Origin: Teratosphaeria epicoccoides
Lineage: Eukaryota; Ascomycota; Dothideomycetes; Mycosphaerellales; Teratosphaeriaceae
Length of the DNA: 64,000 nucleotides
Reading direction: 5' to 3'
Assembly (NCBI GenBank): GCA_021401465.1
Contig: JADDMT010000073.1
Location: forward strand, 1-64,000
The notes below the pieces were generated by a model that searched no databases, was not told the DNA's origin, and saw only the letters and a program-made list of their open reading frames with translations. Every line of letters begins with the position of its first letter. Position 1 is the first letter of the stretch. This document shows positions 47,819-59,882 of this stretch, piece by piece. The translations under genes and the position numbers were made by a program.

Positions 47819-50800
47819 CTCCCTATTTACTACTAAGATTATCTGCTCAAGTAGATAGGAAAGATTACGCTTAGCAAAATCACGTAGCCCCCCTTAACTC
47901 CGTTAGTAATAGCCTCCCTATAACTAACACGAGGCTTAATTAAGACCTAATTCTTACTACATACCTCTATAATGCCCTCTATACCCTCATTATTGTCTGC
48001 TTGAGTACATGTGCCATATGAAGTATCGCAGAGGTCCTAAGTAGTTAGACGTAGTAAGGTATAGACGCTTGAGGTTATAGACTCTAGAATCTACTCTAAT
48101 TAGAAAAGGCAGAAGATCTGTATGTATGTAGAATGTAGATATAAAAGGTTTTAGTATGCTTGAAACTCCGTAGTCCTTTATAGCTAAATACATGTACTAC
48201 TACATATTACACTAGAGAGATCAGAGAGTTAAAGTAGTCTCTTAAGAGGTATCAAGGCTAAACGCTATAGCTAGAAATACATAAATGTGACGCTTACCTT
48301 TAGCTATAAGAGTAGCATATGTTACTTATGTGTTAAATGCTTAATTAATGTTTTAAAGCTATCTTAAAATATCTATAAGCCTAGTAGATAGTAGCGGCTT
48401 TACTACTAGCTACCTACTACTAACTTGCTAGCCCTATCTGCTAGTATAAGAGGCGTCGAAAGGCTCTGTCTAATTCCTTAGAGTACTCTAACAAGGTAGT
48501 AAGTACTTGTCTAAGATAATAACCTTACCCTTAATAAAGGAATTTGTCTGCCTCTAGTACTTCGTTTCTATAATCTTGACAAGCCTAAGTCCTACTTACT
48601 CTAGCCCTTAATGATTAGCTTGTATAGGTTAAGGAGTAATAGTAACATAGATAATCGAAATGTATTAATGTCTACCTTTATATAGATAATAGTAGACTAT
48701 TTAGAGAAGCAGACTACTACTAGCTTAGTACTTAGTCTTTCTAGAGCATAGGGAGATGCTTAAGTACTACAAGGAACATCTTGTATACAAGCTAGGAAAC
48801 AGATAGTATGCTATAAGCCTAGCTATGTTCTAACCTCTACTACTAATAATCATGACCTCCTAGAAGAAGAGGAGAGGGATAATTAGTCTGAGGATACGTT
48901 ATAGCTATTAGGAACTAGTATAGTATAGTACTATTAATCATGTTCTAGGCAGGAGGGTCGCAGGTCCTAGTCTTATTCCTATAATCTCTATCTGCTTAAG
49001 TGTAGTTAGTCTTAACTACTCCTCTTGTCTCCTTATTACACTAATAGATCTCGAGTTCTAAAACTAGAACTCTGCCTCCCTTAAAGGAGGCAGCCTAGAT
49101 CTAATTCATAGCAGGTTAAAGGGAATATGTTATTAAAAGATACTTCCTATAGTGTCTGTAGCTAAACTCTGTTATTAGAATAGCATGCGTATTACTCCTA
49201 GAGGTCAGGGAAAAATAGACACTTTAGTTGATATGATATGAACTCGCTCCCTATCTTCTAGCTAGACAACGTTCAGATCTAATCACTCCCTCTACAAGTA
49301 GGTTTAAGTCTTACTGTAATGCTATCTTGCTGTTAACTTAGCTAGCTAGGATGTGTTTAATGTTACAAGCTAGTAAATTTGCGCGGACATGTTAATCTAG
49401 CCATTAATAAGTGACGACGATCGTCAGACTAGCAGCAGATGCCTCGACTGTTAGGATCTGTCTGACATAGTCATTAGAGAGATGTTAGAGAGTCCCACGA
49501 GTTTTTGCTTGACAAGACTTCTAGCAGAGCGAGCGACTACAGGGCATTACTACCTCCTAAATTTGAACTCGATGATAATGACTTAACCTACATACCTCTA
49601 ATAACAGTAGTACCCTTAATAGCTCTGTCCTTCCTACAATATTACTCTGTAACTAGCCTTGAACCCTCCCTACATAGCGCTCCCCTGTTCTCCTTCCTAG
49701 CACGCTAGCTCTATCCTATATTCCCTAAGCTACATCTCTAAACCCTATAAACCCCCTTCCCCTCCCCTTAGACCCCCCTACCTCTCCCTACTATGAATAT
49801 GCGTACAAGTCGTAACCTAATACCTATGCTCCCTGCCTGCTACATCCTGCGTCTAGCAAAACTAATATGTCATCTACTCCCCTAGTGTCGACGTTGCTGT
49901 CGTTAGTGTCTACGTTACCATGATAGTTAGTAGTAGAGTAATAACAGTAGGAGAGGTAGAGAAGGAGCTAGCAATAGTCAACTAGAGGGCATAGATAGTA
50001 AGGGCGAGGATAGGGATAGTAATACTAAAGGCTTTAGTAAGGGTAGTAGGGGCTAGCAGGTATAGCGTTAACGTTAGTAGGAAGATAGTAGGGATAGGAA
50101 TAGAGTAGAGGGATTTACGTACTAATGTTTAGCATTACTAGTCTACTTGCTTAAGGATCTTAGGCTAGAGATAGCTACTCTCCTAGCGGATCTGTAGGCA
50201 GGAATCGAGTGTGCTCTCTACCTTACTCTGCTACTAGCAGAGAAGAGTTAGGCAGAGCTTAAGCTTCTCCTACTACTAGTAGATTAAGCTGTAGCGGTTA
50301 TTATAATAGTAAGCGTGTCTTCTTTAGTAGATGTCTAGGCTTCCTCTAACATTTAGGCTACTCGAATTCTAGTAATAGTAGAAGAGGTCAGGTTTTAGAT
50401 TAACTTCATGTAGTTAGGGGCATTATTTGTACATAGTAGAGGATAGGGAGAAGTTATAGTAGAGGAGGATTCATATATGTACTTTGCTGTCCTTTGTCTA
50501 CATGTGTAGTCTTAGGAGAGAGAGGGAGATTTGTTTATAAGGGGGTAAGACATCTCCTTTTCTCTTTAATTTAGGTAGGGGGAGTAGGGGAGAGATAGTA
50601 TGTATCTAGAGATATAGGCTAGAGAGGTTATGTTTAGAGTATGTTAATCTCTAATTATATAGCTTAACGCCTCTACTACTTGTAAATGTCATTACCTCCT
50701 AGTCTATGTTATGATGAAATCAGGTTGCTTGTAAGGGCTTAATGAATCTTTAGAAGTAATTTAGAGTACCTTTAGGGCTAAGGCATTAATTCTAAAGCTC

Positions 50801-50934
50801 CTGTGTAAAGGAAGGCTGCTACTAATAGACTTAGGGATATGTAAGCAGATCTACAGGTATGATAGTATGTAAGTTAATGCAGATGTAGTAGAGTTAATCA
50901 TGTATCTACGGAGTCTACGAGTATCTACTATCCA
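47819..50934. other. RIP-altered sequence right of Copia-2, no gene identified
   Basis: Begins with the continuation of the ORF interrupted by Copia-2 (minus strand, about 47819-47880). The rest is TAG-rich. A plus-strand stretch at about 49930-50480 reads as Ser/Gly/Asp-rich, then hydrophobic with Leu and Val runs (ALYLTLLLAEKS, VAVIIIVSVSSLV), with stops; this is unassigned. The 67-codon frames at 47990-48193 and 49505-49708 lack features. RIP-type composition ends at about 50934. Confidence 0.45.
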
Positions 50935-53171
50935 GTGTCACGTGTTGCGACCATGGTGAGCGCGGGCCGAGCCGCCGTGGAATCTACAAAGTACCTCCTA
51001 CTCTCATCAGATGCCATCATGATACTCTGGCAATCACAGCTACTCTCATCGGTGTCACGCCCAGACGAGTCGACGATGAGCTCCACGGAAGTAGATAGTA
51101 ATGAGAATTATGCAAGGGACAGTGAGAGATTCAGGTATGGGCGTAGCGGGCAAGTCATGAACCGCGCTGACATTCGCAATCAAAGGCAGGGTCCATAGGA
51201 TGTATCGTGATCGACCTAGACATAACCTTTCGGCAGCAGCACGCCTATCTACCTCACAGGCTGTGCAATTCTACAAAATGCGGTCTGATCTTGTGGCTCA
51301 TGCTGACTGTAGCAGCACACCGTCTCTCTGGGCCCTGCAATGGACTTGATTATGAAGCAATCTACTAATCCAATCCAATGCTAGATTGTCTTGGTGTCTT
51401 ATTAGATTGTGGGCAAACACCGCCGCTAGTGCGACAATCCGACGATACAACCTCAAGCAATTCAAGCTCTCTAGTCAATCTAATCCAACAGTCCGCGATG
51501 ACGAGTCAAGCCAGCCATCTATCACCTCATGGATTGAACCGGACTGATCGTTAACAACCCTGCTCTGCTCTCCCTCAACAGAGCGAAGTATCACCAGCTT
51601 GCTCTTTCCTCCGGTTTGTCAGACGTCCCGTACGAGGCCCGCTCTCTTCGCCCGAATATATCGGAACGAGTCACCGTTTCGCCTATTCAACTACGTATGC
51701 CCTCCACCATAGCCTCTTTGCAACTAACAACCGAATCAGGCACATCGTCATCAGCTGCTAGCTCGGTCCGTTGGGTCATTGGATGAATTTCGTGTCGTGA
51801 GAGCCGGCACGTCTGGACCTGAATGTGGACGGCAGACTCGGGCCAGAGTATGGCGTACGCACGCCCACGACCATTTGCATTGGAGGACGTGTCTTGGTTT
51901 CTGGAAATCAAGACCAAGCCCGGCTCGTCAGCGAGCCTCGAGGCCGGCCGCTTATCACGCAAGTAGCGCCAGCATGTGTGGTCTCATCATCAGAGGTTCA
52001 GCCCGTTGAAGCAACAGCAGCTTCTTAAGGCACATTTTGCGATTGCTGATCCCTCGTATCTGGACGAGGAAAATCTCAAGCCCATGCGCATGAGTTCACT
52101 TTCACTCCAGCCGCAGATCTGCTGAGCCAAATCCAGGATTTGCTTATAGATGCTTGCCCTAACCGCTGTGAATCCCGGCAGATGCGTTGGCGATTGTAGT
52201 ATGCTCATGGCCTTTGGCCTACGAATATCTTTTACTCACGCCGCCCTGCTTCCGGTCAGCAATCAGCCTGAGCCTCTCATCCTATCCATGACGTTCTGCC
52301 GCAGACAGGTCCTCTCCGAATTCTCCAGACTTCTACATTACACCTCTCCATTCTGAACTTGATCAGGACTTCTTCTCGAGCTCGTGGTATCCCGTCCTCC
52401 ACCTCTATTCGGCCGAACTTTGATATCGTGACGAGGTATTGCCAGTCTGAAGTAAGCGTCGGCCGACGGGCTGACTGCGAGCAGGATCTTCGTCAGAGTC
52501 GTTGTCGAGAATTGATGGCAGTGTGCGGAAGCGACGCCTTGACCGCACCAAGCGACAGTCATCAGCATTGCTGTCCAGGGCCCCACTTGTAGTCTGCCAA
52601 CCCTGCACGCCCTACTGTTGCACCTTGCGCCATCGATATTGCAGCGGGATTGCGGCAAAGCGACAAACGAAACGGCGTCCTATCCTTGCGTGCTAGTAAT
52701 GAGGCTCGATGCTGTCATTTGACTCTCTGGCTAGCGCAGCATAATGGCATTGTACTTCAGTGCAGCAAAGCGAGGTTATTGATTCTATTCCGTGTGGAAT
52801 CGTTCGTCCATGATCACACCGTGAGCAGGTGAAAAGCGGCAGAGTGACTGCTTGAGTATTCATTCCCTTGAAATGCTGGTCAGACCACCAAAGATAGACG
52901 ACTGTCGATAGCCCGTTCACTAACATCCAAAGACAGTATTGTCTCCGGGCGGATGTCTTCGATGACGACAGTTGAACACATGGCCCGATATAGGCGTTCA
53001 AGCTTCACCTGAAACCCAGGACGAAGGAAGTCGATGTACACGCACCGGCGGCGCCCGTCATGCCAGTGCCATAGATGTGACTGAGCAATTGATACATCAA
53101 GTCGCCAAAGCGATCCGAATGGAATGCTAATAGCCGAGACTGCTCCGGGCGGCTTGGTCCTCAGATTTGGG
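50935..53171. other. non-RIP island with short frames only
   Basis: Composition turns abruptly to balanced, CpG-containing sequence. Candidate coding remnants are a plus frame 50935-51198 (87 codons, Ser-rich); a minus frame from 51962 to about 51600 continuing past a TGA at about 51687; and minus frames 51990-52208 (GFTAVRASIYKQILDLAQQI) and 52405-52608. None shows a known domain. They could be exons or relics of decayed genes; overlapping frames on both strands keep certainty low. Confidence 0.35.
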
Positions 53172-54452
53172 TTAATCCTCGTCGACGGCTGGGTAATACA
53201 AGAGGCGTTTGAATGTGGATTTGGGGGACTCGAGCGTTACGTGACGACCTGATCGCCATGTGAGAGAGATCGAGCCGAGGAGCGAGGCCAGCACTACCCT
53301 GAGTATGCGATGCAAGCGCATGGTCACGCATCTGGCCTTTACCAAGGCCGTGATGAGCGCAGCGACATTATTAAAGCCCGCGGCAGGCATCATGGCGAGC
53401 AGCGAACCTAGCAACGGCAGACTCAGTAGCGCATTAGTAACGTAAACCGCTAGCGGTCAGCCAGCATCGGATATCCAAGGCGCCCCTAGGGCTGGCAAGA
53501 ACGACATCAAAAGAGCGTTCGGGACGACAGCGTCACCACGATCGGTGGCAAAAGCATCGGCACCCACGCTCTCAGCTGCGTCCTGCTTCTTGAAGGGGAG
53601 TCGGTCAACCGAATCCCTCCACACGCCTCCAAGTCTCGAGGCTGACGACCTCGGCCTTCTCATGGACGCAGTTGATGGTGGCACACAGGGTACTGCCACA
53701 CTTCTTCTTGCCAACGTCGCCCGCCCCCCACTTCAGAAAGTCAGGGACGCCACTAATCCTTGCATGATCAGTGACGCCCATGATGTTTTTCTACTTCTTG
53801 TCCTCCGAGCACAGATGCGCGGCGCATCAATCTCATCCGACTCCTCTCGACATTGCGACTCTTCGTCTTGCTTGTCCTCGCCTCCAACCTTTATGTCCGC
53901 AGCAAGGGCAGCAGCAGCATAGTCCCCGGAATCTTCACCATTATCGCCACCATCCCCGCTATGGCAGCGACCGCCGCCATCGTCTCGATTGATGTCGCTG
54001 ATATTGTCCAGAACGAGCACTCCTCCCTTCATCAAGGATGCCAATGACCTCGCTTGAACTCGAAAGTCTCGGGGAATCGTTACACACTGCCTGTGAGCTC
54101 CGGTTGTTCTGCAGGCTGATGATCTTATTAGTATGAGCAAGCCTTTGAGTAGCATTTGGTGCTTCGTCATCGGCGCCACATCCGGAGTCGATGCGGCATC
54201 GTCAGGCAATGTCGCTTGAGTACTCATGCTTGTAGTACCTCCATGTCCTGTTCTGCAGCTTTGCTCTCGTACGTTTCTGCTGAACACGATTTCATGGCTT
54301 TGGGATGCGAAGACACCTCTCTCTGTTGTCATGGTCCCTGACCCCATCTGCTTGCCTCGTTTTCCGTACGATCGCTCGGTCCTCGCCACAAGAATGCACG
54401 CCAACATCAAGGGTCTCAGTGAGATCGCAGAAGTGTTAGCACCATACAGCAC
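53172..54452 (-). pseudogene. 427-codon minus frame interrupted by two TGA stops
   Basis: Frames 54452-53733, 53714-53457 and 53414-53172 share one register. The only stops in 1281 bases are TGA at 53733 and 53457, both explicable as CGA-to-TGA or TGG-to-TGA. N-terminal third: mixed. Middle: acidic Gly/Asp-rich (GGGRCHSGDGGDNGEDSGD, then KVGGEDKQDEESQCREESDE) followed by a basic RRTRSRKT. The C-terminal part is hydrophobic (LPLLGSLLAMMPAAGFNNVA, ALITALVKA). No family is recognised. GC-rich DNA can keep frames open by chance and a plus frame (53545-53922) overlaps, so the call is tentative. Confidence 0.35.
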
Positions 54453-55639
54453 AGCTCATTCAGCGACACCGAGTACATGCCCCTGTCCCATCGGCCGTTG
54501 CAGCGTTAATAGCCATCGTCTTCTAGCCGCCATGCCGAGATCTCTTCCATGACAGAGCCTCGTTCCACGCCTTCGATCCTCTCTTGCCATCGATCGGGTG
54601 AAAGACTAGAGACGAAGAGGAAGGGCAGGCACTCTGTGTCATTACCGTTAATCGTGAAGATAATTCTCAGCTTGCCGTCTAGAATGCCAGCGACATCTCT
54701 GAGATTAGGTGTGAATGAAGAACTTGCATGACAAACGACCTCACCATGGCTGTGTCAATCGCAGCTAACAACGCACGCCGTTCTGGGCGTCACTGCTACT
54801 CACGAAGATGGGCACTACCGACCACGACGAGCTGCAAGCAGGAGCGTGGTACTTATACAGACCCTGCAGGGCGCCAAATGCCTGTATGGCTACAAAGCCA
54901 AAAAAAAAGAGCTGTGCCCTCTCTACCAGGCAATCCCATGCTGTGGTCCTTCGCTGATATCTTGGTTGAAGGAGCTCTGTGGGACCGCTGCTCCTCTACG
55001 CTGTTGAGATTGTTCGAATCAGTTAGGCATCTACTTTGCCGCGAGGCTAGGCCAAGCCTGGTCTTGCTCGAAGCGCTACCGTAGCTTGCCTGCTTTGACA
55101 GCCGATCCGAAAGTTTGCCAGCCTAAGACCTCTCCAGAACCTTGTTATCTGACTAGTGGCGTTCGTTGCGAAGTTTCACAGCAGCGTCGATCATAGTTCA
55201 GGCTCACGACTGCCAAGAGGTGCGTCGCGGTAGTCACAGTCTGCGCTAGTCTGCTCGTGCTCCTAATGACGGAGAGCCTCGCGTGTGGTTAGTCATGGCC
55301 ACCGATCCCGCCTTTCCGGCCTCTAGTAGATCGCAGCAGGTGCCTGAAAGTACGAATCGCGCAAGAGACACAGCTCATGGCTTAACACGTTATGGTCGTA
55401 TTTGCTGCCAGTATGCCTATCTAAGCTGTCCAAACGTCATCGAGCCTACTAAGAATCGAACTTGAGAGTCTTAGGACAAAGTCACCGCTTATCCCGCTCC
55501 TCCTATTTGACTTAGCCGAGCCTTGAACAGCTCGTTTGCTGCTAAGGGCCAAGGTCAAAGCTCAATGATGCCGAATGGTAGCCTCGGCGACGTCGGTTAG
55601 AGCAGCAGAGGCTGATGTAGCGGCAATGGCAGTAAGGAG
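54453..55639. other. non-RIP sequence, no supported gene
   Basis: Plus frames 54226-54552 and 54728-55084 are open but carry no family features and may be shadows of decayed genes. A run of 9 A occurs at 54900-54908. Confidence 0.35.
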
Positions 55640-56955
55640 CTCCTCATTTGTATACGATCTAATTGCCTTACATGCATCGGCTAATCTGTCTGCTATGCAT
55701 GTAGGTAAGCATGCATGGAGACTAATAGGTTGTCTTTAATCCTACTAAGCTAAGGTAAGGCTTTTTAACGACCTTGCGGGCTTAGAGGCAGAATTAACCT
55801 TATACTAAGATATTAAGGACAATAACATCTCTTTATTAACTAGTTAAGTAAGCTCGTTTGTATCTAGTATTAGCCTAAGCTTACTTCGTGAGTCCTTTAG
55901 CTAGAACGTCTGCCATGCATATAGATTAGCATGCTAAGGAACAGGCAAAAGTTCTGTCTTTATCCTAAGTTTGTAGCTTAGATACTAAGCTTAGGGCGCC
56001 TATGCTTGTTAAAAAATCCGATGGCGACAACACTACTTGCCTAGTAGTTAGTCTACAAAGCAAACTTGTTTAATATCTAGCATTAGCTTAAACGTTCTAT
56101 ATAGGATAACACTAAGCAGACTATTATGATGTCTACTAGGTTTATGTAGTAAATCTAGTGTATAGGGCTACTAGATCTCTCTGATTAATTCAACTAACAA
56201 TTTAGTCCTAAGACTTAGATCTTAGTAGTCCTAGCATTTAACTAACTAGTAAACGTAAATAGATTAGATTACTAACAGAAGAAAGTTTAGTAAGGCCTTA
56301 GTAGCACTTTAGTTAAAGCATTAAAGGTAATAGTCTACTAGACAGAGCTGTTAGAGCATTTAGAACACTCAGGTAATGCTTAATGAGGTCGTTCAGGACA
56401 ATTACAGCTGTTACTCTTGTCATCAGGAATTTAATGCTTATACTATACCTCTATTAAGGTTAACAGATGTCTAAGCTTTAATCTCCTATGCTGTTACCAT
56501 ATAATATTCTGTCTCCTCTATAAGCTTCATATGCTTACAAACAATAAAACAGAGACCTATATAGCTATAATAGTACTACAGAGCTTAGTTAATTAAATTG
56601 TCATGACTTAGTTACTATAAAGGAGTTAATTAAGACTAGTTCATACTAGAGTTCTATACTAACAATAATGTAGTATGTAGGGACGTTAGCATGAATGCTT
56701 AAATAGGATACCTAGTAGTTATAGAGACTACAAAGACATAGTTACTATGTATAATACTACCTACCTAGACTTTAACGTTAATTAGTAGTAACACTATAGG
56801 GTAAGAGCTTTTTGTCCTGAAGCGAGCTCTGCTACAGATGCTATGTTACTCTATGCATCCTTTATGTACATGAAAGTGTAATGACACTAAGCCATGAATA
56901 AAGGATCGTGTACAAATCTATGTAAGAGGTTCTAGGAGCAGCAAAGCTTTGTGGT
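55640..56955. mobile_element. RIP-altered transposon fragment between two non-RIP islands
   Basis: TAG- and CTA-rich sequence starts and ends abruptly inside otherwise balanced DNA. It contains two diverged copies of a TTTGTATCTAGTATTAGCCT-like block (about 55858 and 56069). No protein domain was recognised. The composition implies that this block was once repeated and was targeted by RIP. Confidence 0.55.
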
Positions 56956-57222
56956 TGCTGCTGACTAACCCCGCGGAGTGCCTAATCGGGTTAGTGTGCA
57001 GACGGGGCGCTAGTGATGTCGGTGTAAGGCAGTGCGTAATAACACCCTCAAACTGTCTCAGTCCCTAAAAGGCTCCTCGTGCGAAGACTCCATCGTTCTC
57101 AATGTCTTCTTTCGTTGTTGCGTCGCTAACAACACCCTCACTAGTGACTAACGCAACGCCTGAGTCCTTCCTCCTCTGTCTCACTGTCGTCTAGCTACCT
57201 CTACCTACTGATTCGCTTGGTG
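56956..57222. other. boundary sequence beside the chromodomain remnant
   Basis: No ORF. Contains ACTAACCCCG and CGGGTTAGT, a short inverted pair, and AACAACACCCTCACTAGTG. If the chromodomain remnant is from an LTR element, its 3' LTR would lie here, but no second copy was found. Confidence 0.3.
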
Positions 57223-57700
57223 CTAACTTGGTACGCTGAGAACTACTAGTCCCATTGTTGATTCCAGGGACGCTAGCAGTCGGACTTGGTTGAGATGAGG
57301 CAACCGAGCACCGCCCCTCTGCAAGTGGAGTGGCAATGGCGGCCGATATGACGGTCGACTACGCCGGCGCGGAGGGTTAGTAGATGACTGCATCCCCATC
57401 ATCAACGAGGCCACTGTAGAGTGCTAGGATGTCGGCATCTCAGGGTACTTTCGATGGAACTCAGCGCTCTTGTCTAGTGCGTTGGCGACATTCTCGATTG
57501 GTTCCCATGTGGTCTCATGGTAACCCTGCCACTTCACCAAGTATCTGAGCCCAGGTATAATTAGCTGCCTGGTTTTAGGCATTCTTCGACCGAGTGCGCT
57601 ACTGGCGTATCAGTCAACCTACTCCCAAGCATCTCAAGCAATTCCTCACTCGACTCGAGTATGCAGAGTGCTTCAGGGGGCTCGGTCATACAAGTCTCGA
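57223..57700 (-). pseudogene. chromodomain protein remnant
   Basis: The minus strand reads RYLVKWQGYHETTWEPIENV, then ANALDKSAEFHRKYPEMP, ending about 57430, a clear chromodomain with the aromatic cage Trp residues in VKW and TWEP. Upstream, in another register, MTEPPEALCILESSEELLEM leads to HSVEE, where the domain's first strand (VEEIL-like) begins, so a frameshift splits it near 57570. After a TAG at about 57430 the same register stays open to 57223 with a Pro/Arg-rich tail. The pattern fits the C terminus of a Gypsy chromovirus pol or a decayed host chromodomain gene. It is much less RIP-altered than the Gypsy at 37.5 kb. Confidence 0.75.
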
Positions 57701-58149
57701 GCAGAGGCGGGCTTTATAGACGACCGAGATCGAGAGAACGATGCGCCATTGTTCTGGCGCCGTCCTTCCAGAATTTTCCCCCCCGGCCTACTAGAAGCAG
57801 TGCATTGTAGCTATGCAGACCACGCAAGCAATGTCTGGCCGAAAGATCTATGGTGGTACCGTCTCGCCCCGTGGATCTTGCCCCGCAGCAGATGACGGAC
57901 TCATGGACTAAGCATCTGGCGCTCTCAGAAAATCATCGCTGAGATCACTCGGCAGACCAGGTGACTAGATGGGCGAATCGTCGTACCGAGCACATTCCTA
58001 CCTCTCTGCGTATCTGCAAATGCTCAAGCCGCAACTGTCTGTCATCGGCGGGGCAGCCGGCCACGGCGGCGGAACTACCGAGCTTGCAACCACCAAGCGA
58101 GCAGGATCTTCATCGTCAAAGAACAATTTCTCGGCAAGGGCGTTCGAAC

Positions 58150-59482
58150 CACATCATGGCTCGTTGTAGTTGACCTCGGCGACGCAGCAGCTGAAGTAGG
58201 AATCGTTGGGTCTTGACCACCAGCGGCAGAGTAGAACTTGACAGACTAGCAAGCGCCTCCATCAGCATACCACCAAAGCTCTCAATCAAGTGTTTCGACG
58301 GAGTCTGGACGCGAGACGCACGCAGCGTGCTGTATACTTAAAGGGCAATCCACGATTGTTCCAGCGTTTAAGTGTCTGTCCTAGATGCCGCAAAACATTC
58401 CAAGAATGACATTCCAGCCCTATAAGTCAACTACCTAGGCCGTCAGGACTTTGCGCCAGCCGCCAAGCTAACATAGGACTCTCGACATTAAGAGCCAGCT
58501 TCTCCAGAATGCAGAAACTGGTAGCAGCGATGTCAAGCAGAGACCTGGCTTCCTGGGCTTGACTAAGATTACAGATTTTGACAGTGACGGTAAGCGACCT
58601 AGTACTTATTGCGTTGAGGTACGGATCTCGGTCTGCGAACTCCTCGTCAAGACGTGCCTGGAGTACAGAGTCATTGTCACGCAGGGTCCCGAGATAACTA
58701 ACTAAGGCGTCATGGTCAGGTCTTAGGCGTTGAGCGTTTGCCAGATCTGCGGTCCTAGATACTTTTCAAGGTCAGAGAAGGCGTGAATGCGGCTGTTCTA
58801 GGGATTGCGGAGTAGTTGAAGTAGTCGACGATGCCGCCGACCTGTCCTAGCACGTGAAACCCAAGTCTCCAGATCGTTCGAGCAGGAGTTCCCGGTAACT
58901 TTGGCTCTCTACGCTAGTTTAGCGTCTGTAACTAGATAGGGTAGGCGTTCTGCCCCTTGAACCTGCCGCAAGTGCTGCATACCGTCGATAAAGGACATTG
59001 CTGCTTAGAGTAGAGGCGAGACAGGCCCGCACGAGTCTCTTCACACGGCTCTAGCAGTGTCATGGTAGGAAAGATGCGTCACTGCTATTACTAACCCATG
59101 ATGATCTGTGAATAGTACAAAGAGAGCCGCATTGATTGCCTCCAACTGGCGCAGTATCATACTCCTCTCATTCCTGCGTCTAACCAGCGATCCGCCGAGA
59201 ATAAGAAAATACCGATTGCTCTAAAGCTAGCAATGCCTCTGCGGCGAAAACATCAAGACCAAATTCGACGCTGCCTGCGCCAATGGGCAAAGCTTGGGGC
59301 GTATTTCGGTGCGTATTTCAGTGCGTACTTCGGTGCGTACTTCGAGCCGTACTTCGAGCCGTACTTCGGTGCATTGTAGCCTTCGTTCCGCGCACAATCG
59401 GCTTGGGTCGCTTGGAGAACAAGCTCGCAGGCTTCGGCAGAACAGCCATTGAAGTCGAATTTGCCAAGCTCGCTATCTCGAT
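58150..59482 (-). pseudogene. decayed helical protein gene of unknown family
   Basis: Possible start ATG 59449 (MAVLPKPASLFSKRPKPIVR). One frame reads GSVEFGLDVFAAEALLALEQ; then a register change gives MILRQLEAINAALFVLFTDH, MSFIDGMQHLRQVQ and HAFSDLEKYLGPQIWQTLN. After another shift come SVLQARLDEEFADRDPYLNA, QEARSLLDIAATSFCILEKL and IESFGGMLMEALASLSSSTL. Stops are TGA, TAG and TAA at sites convertible from CGA, CAG or CAA. At least three register changes exist, some of which may be introns. The helical, leucine-rich texture resembles N-terminal helical domains of fungal signalling or NLR-type proteins, but no motif proves this. Confidence 0.5.
59299..59370 (-). repeat. 12-bp minisatellite, six units
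   Basis: Six tandem units of GCGTAYTTCGGT or CCGTACTTCGAG type. It lies inside the decayed gene at 58150-59482 and would encode a tetrapeptide repeat in any frame. Confidence 0.9.
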
Positions 59483-59882
59483 CTAAGGCGGCAATCCCAA
59501 GCTCTTACAGTCATTTGAGCTAGACTGTGAGCGGCGTAGGGCACTGGTATATGAAGCGGGAACCTGATCAAAGTCGAACCTCGTGAGCCGTGTGTTTCTC
59601 TGCTGCTATGCTTTGCTGGCCTGTCCAGCCCTGCTACGCTGGCCCACGTAATAGAACTGCACTACAGGTTCGCCTGATCGATGACCATGATTTGATTTAC
59701 TGACAATTACGACGTGAGGTTTAAAGTGTTGAGGAGCTGCAGAGTGCGGTGTGGAGAAGTAAAATCCATGGATTCGCGCTACCAACCAGGCAGCACATTT
59801 GAGGCTGGACGATATTGTCAACGGCCTGCTGGCTGGTAAGACCAGAACCTGCCGAGGAAGCTGACAACGTCGAGAACTTCAC

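Noticed and set aside
50937..51492. Possible solo LTR (TGTCACG starts at 50937 and 51054, AATCCAACA end)
   Set aside because: No second copy and no matching target duplication at either proposed border.
53853..54047. Plus-strand 64-codon frame that looks like a membrane segment (MRLFVLLVLASNLYV)
   Set aside because: Overlaps the longer minus frame and neighbouring plus frames do not join it convincingly; left as an alternative only.
59283..59486. Plus-strand 67-codon frame with a repeated RCVL/RAVL pattern
   Set aside because: The repetition comes from the 12-bp minisatellite and the frame is a shadow of the minus-strand relic.
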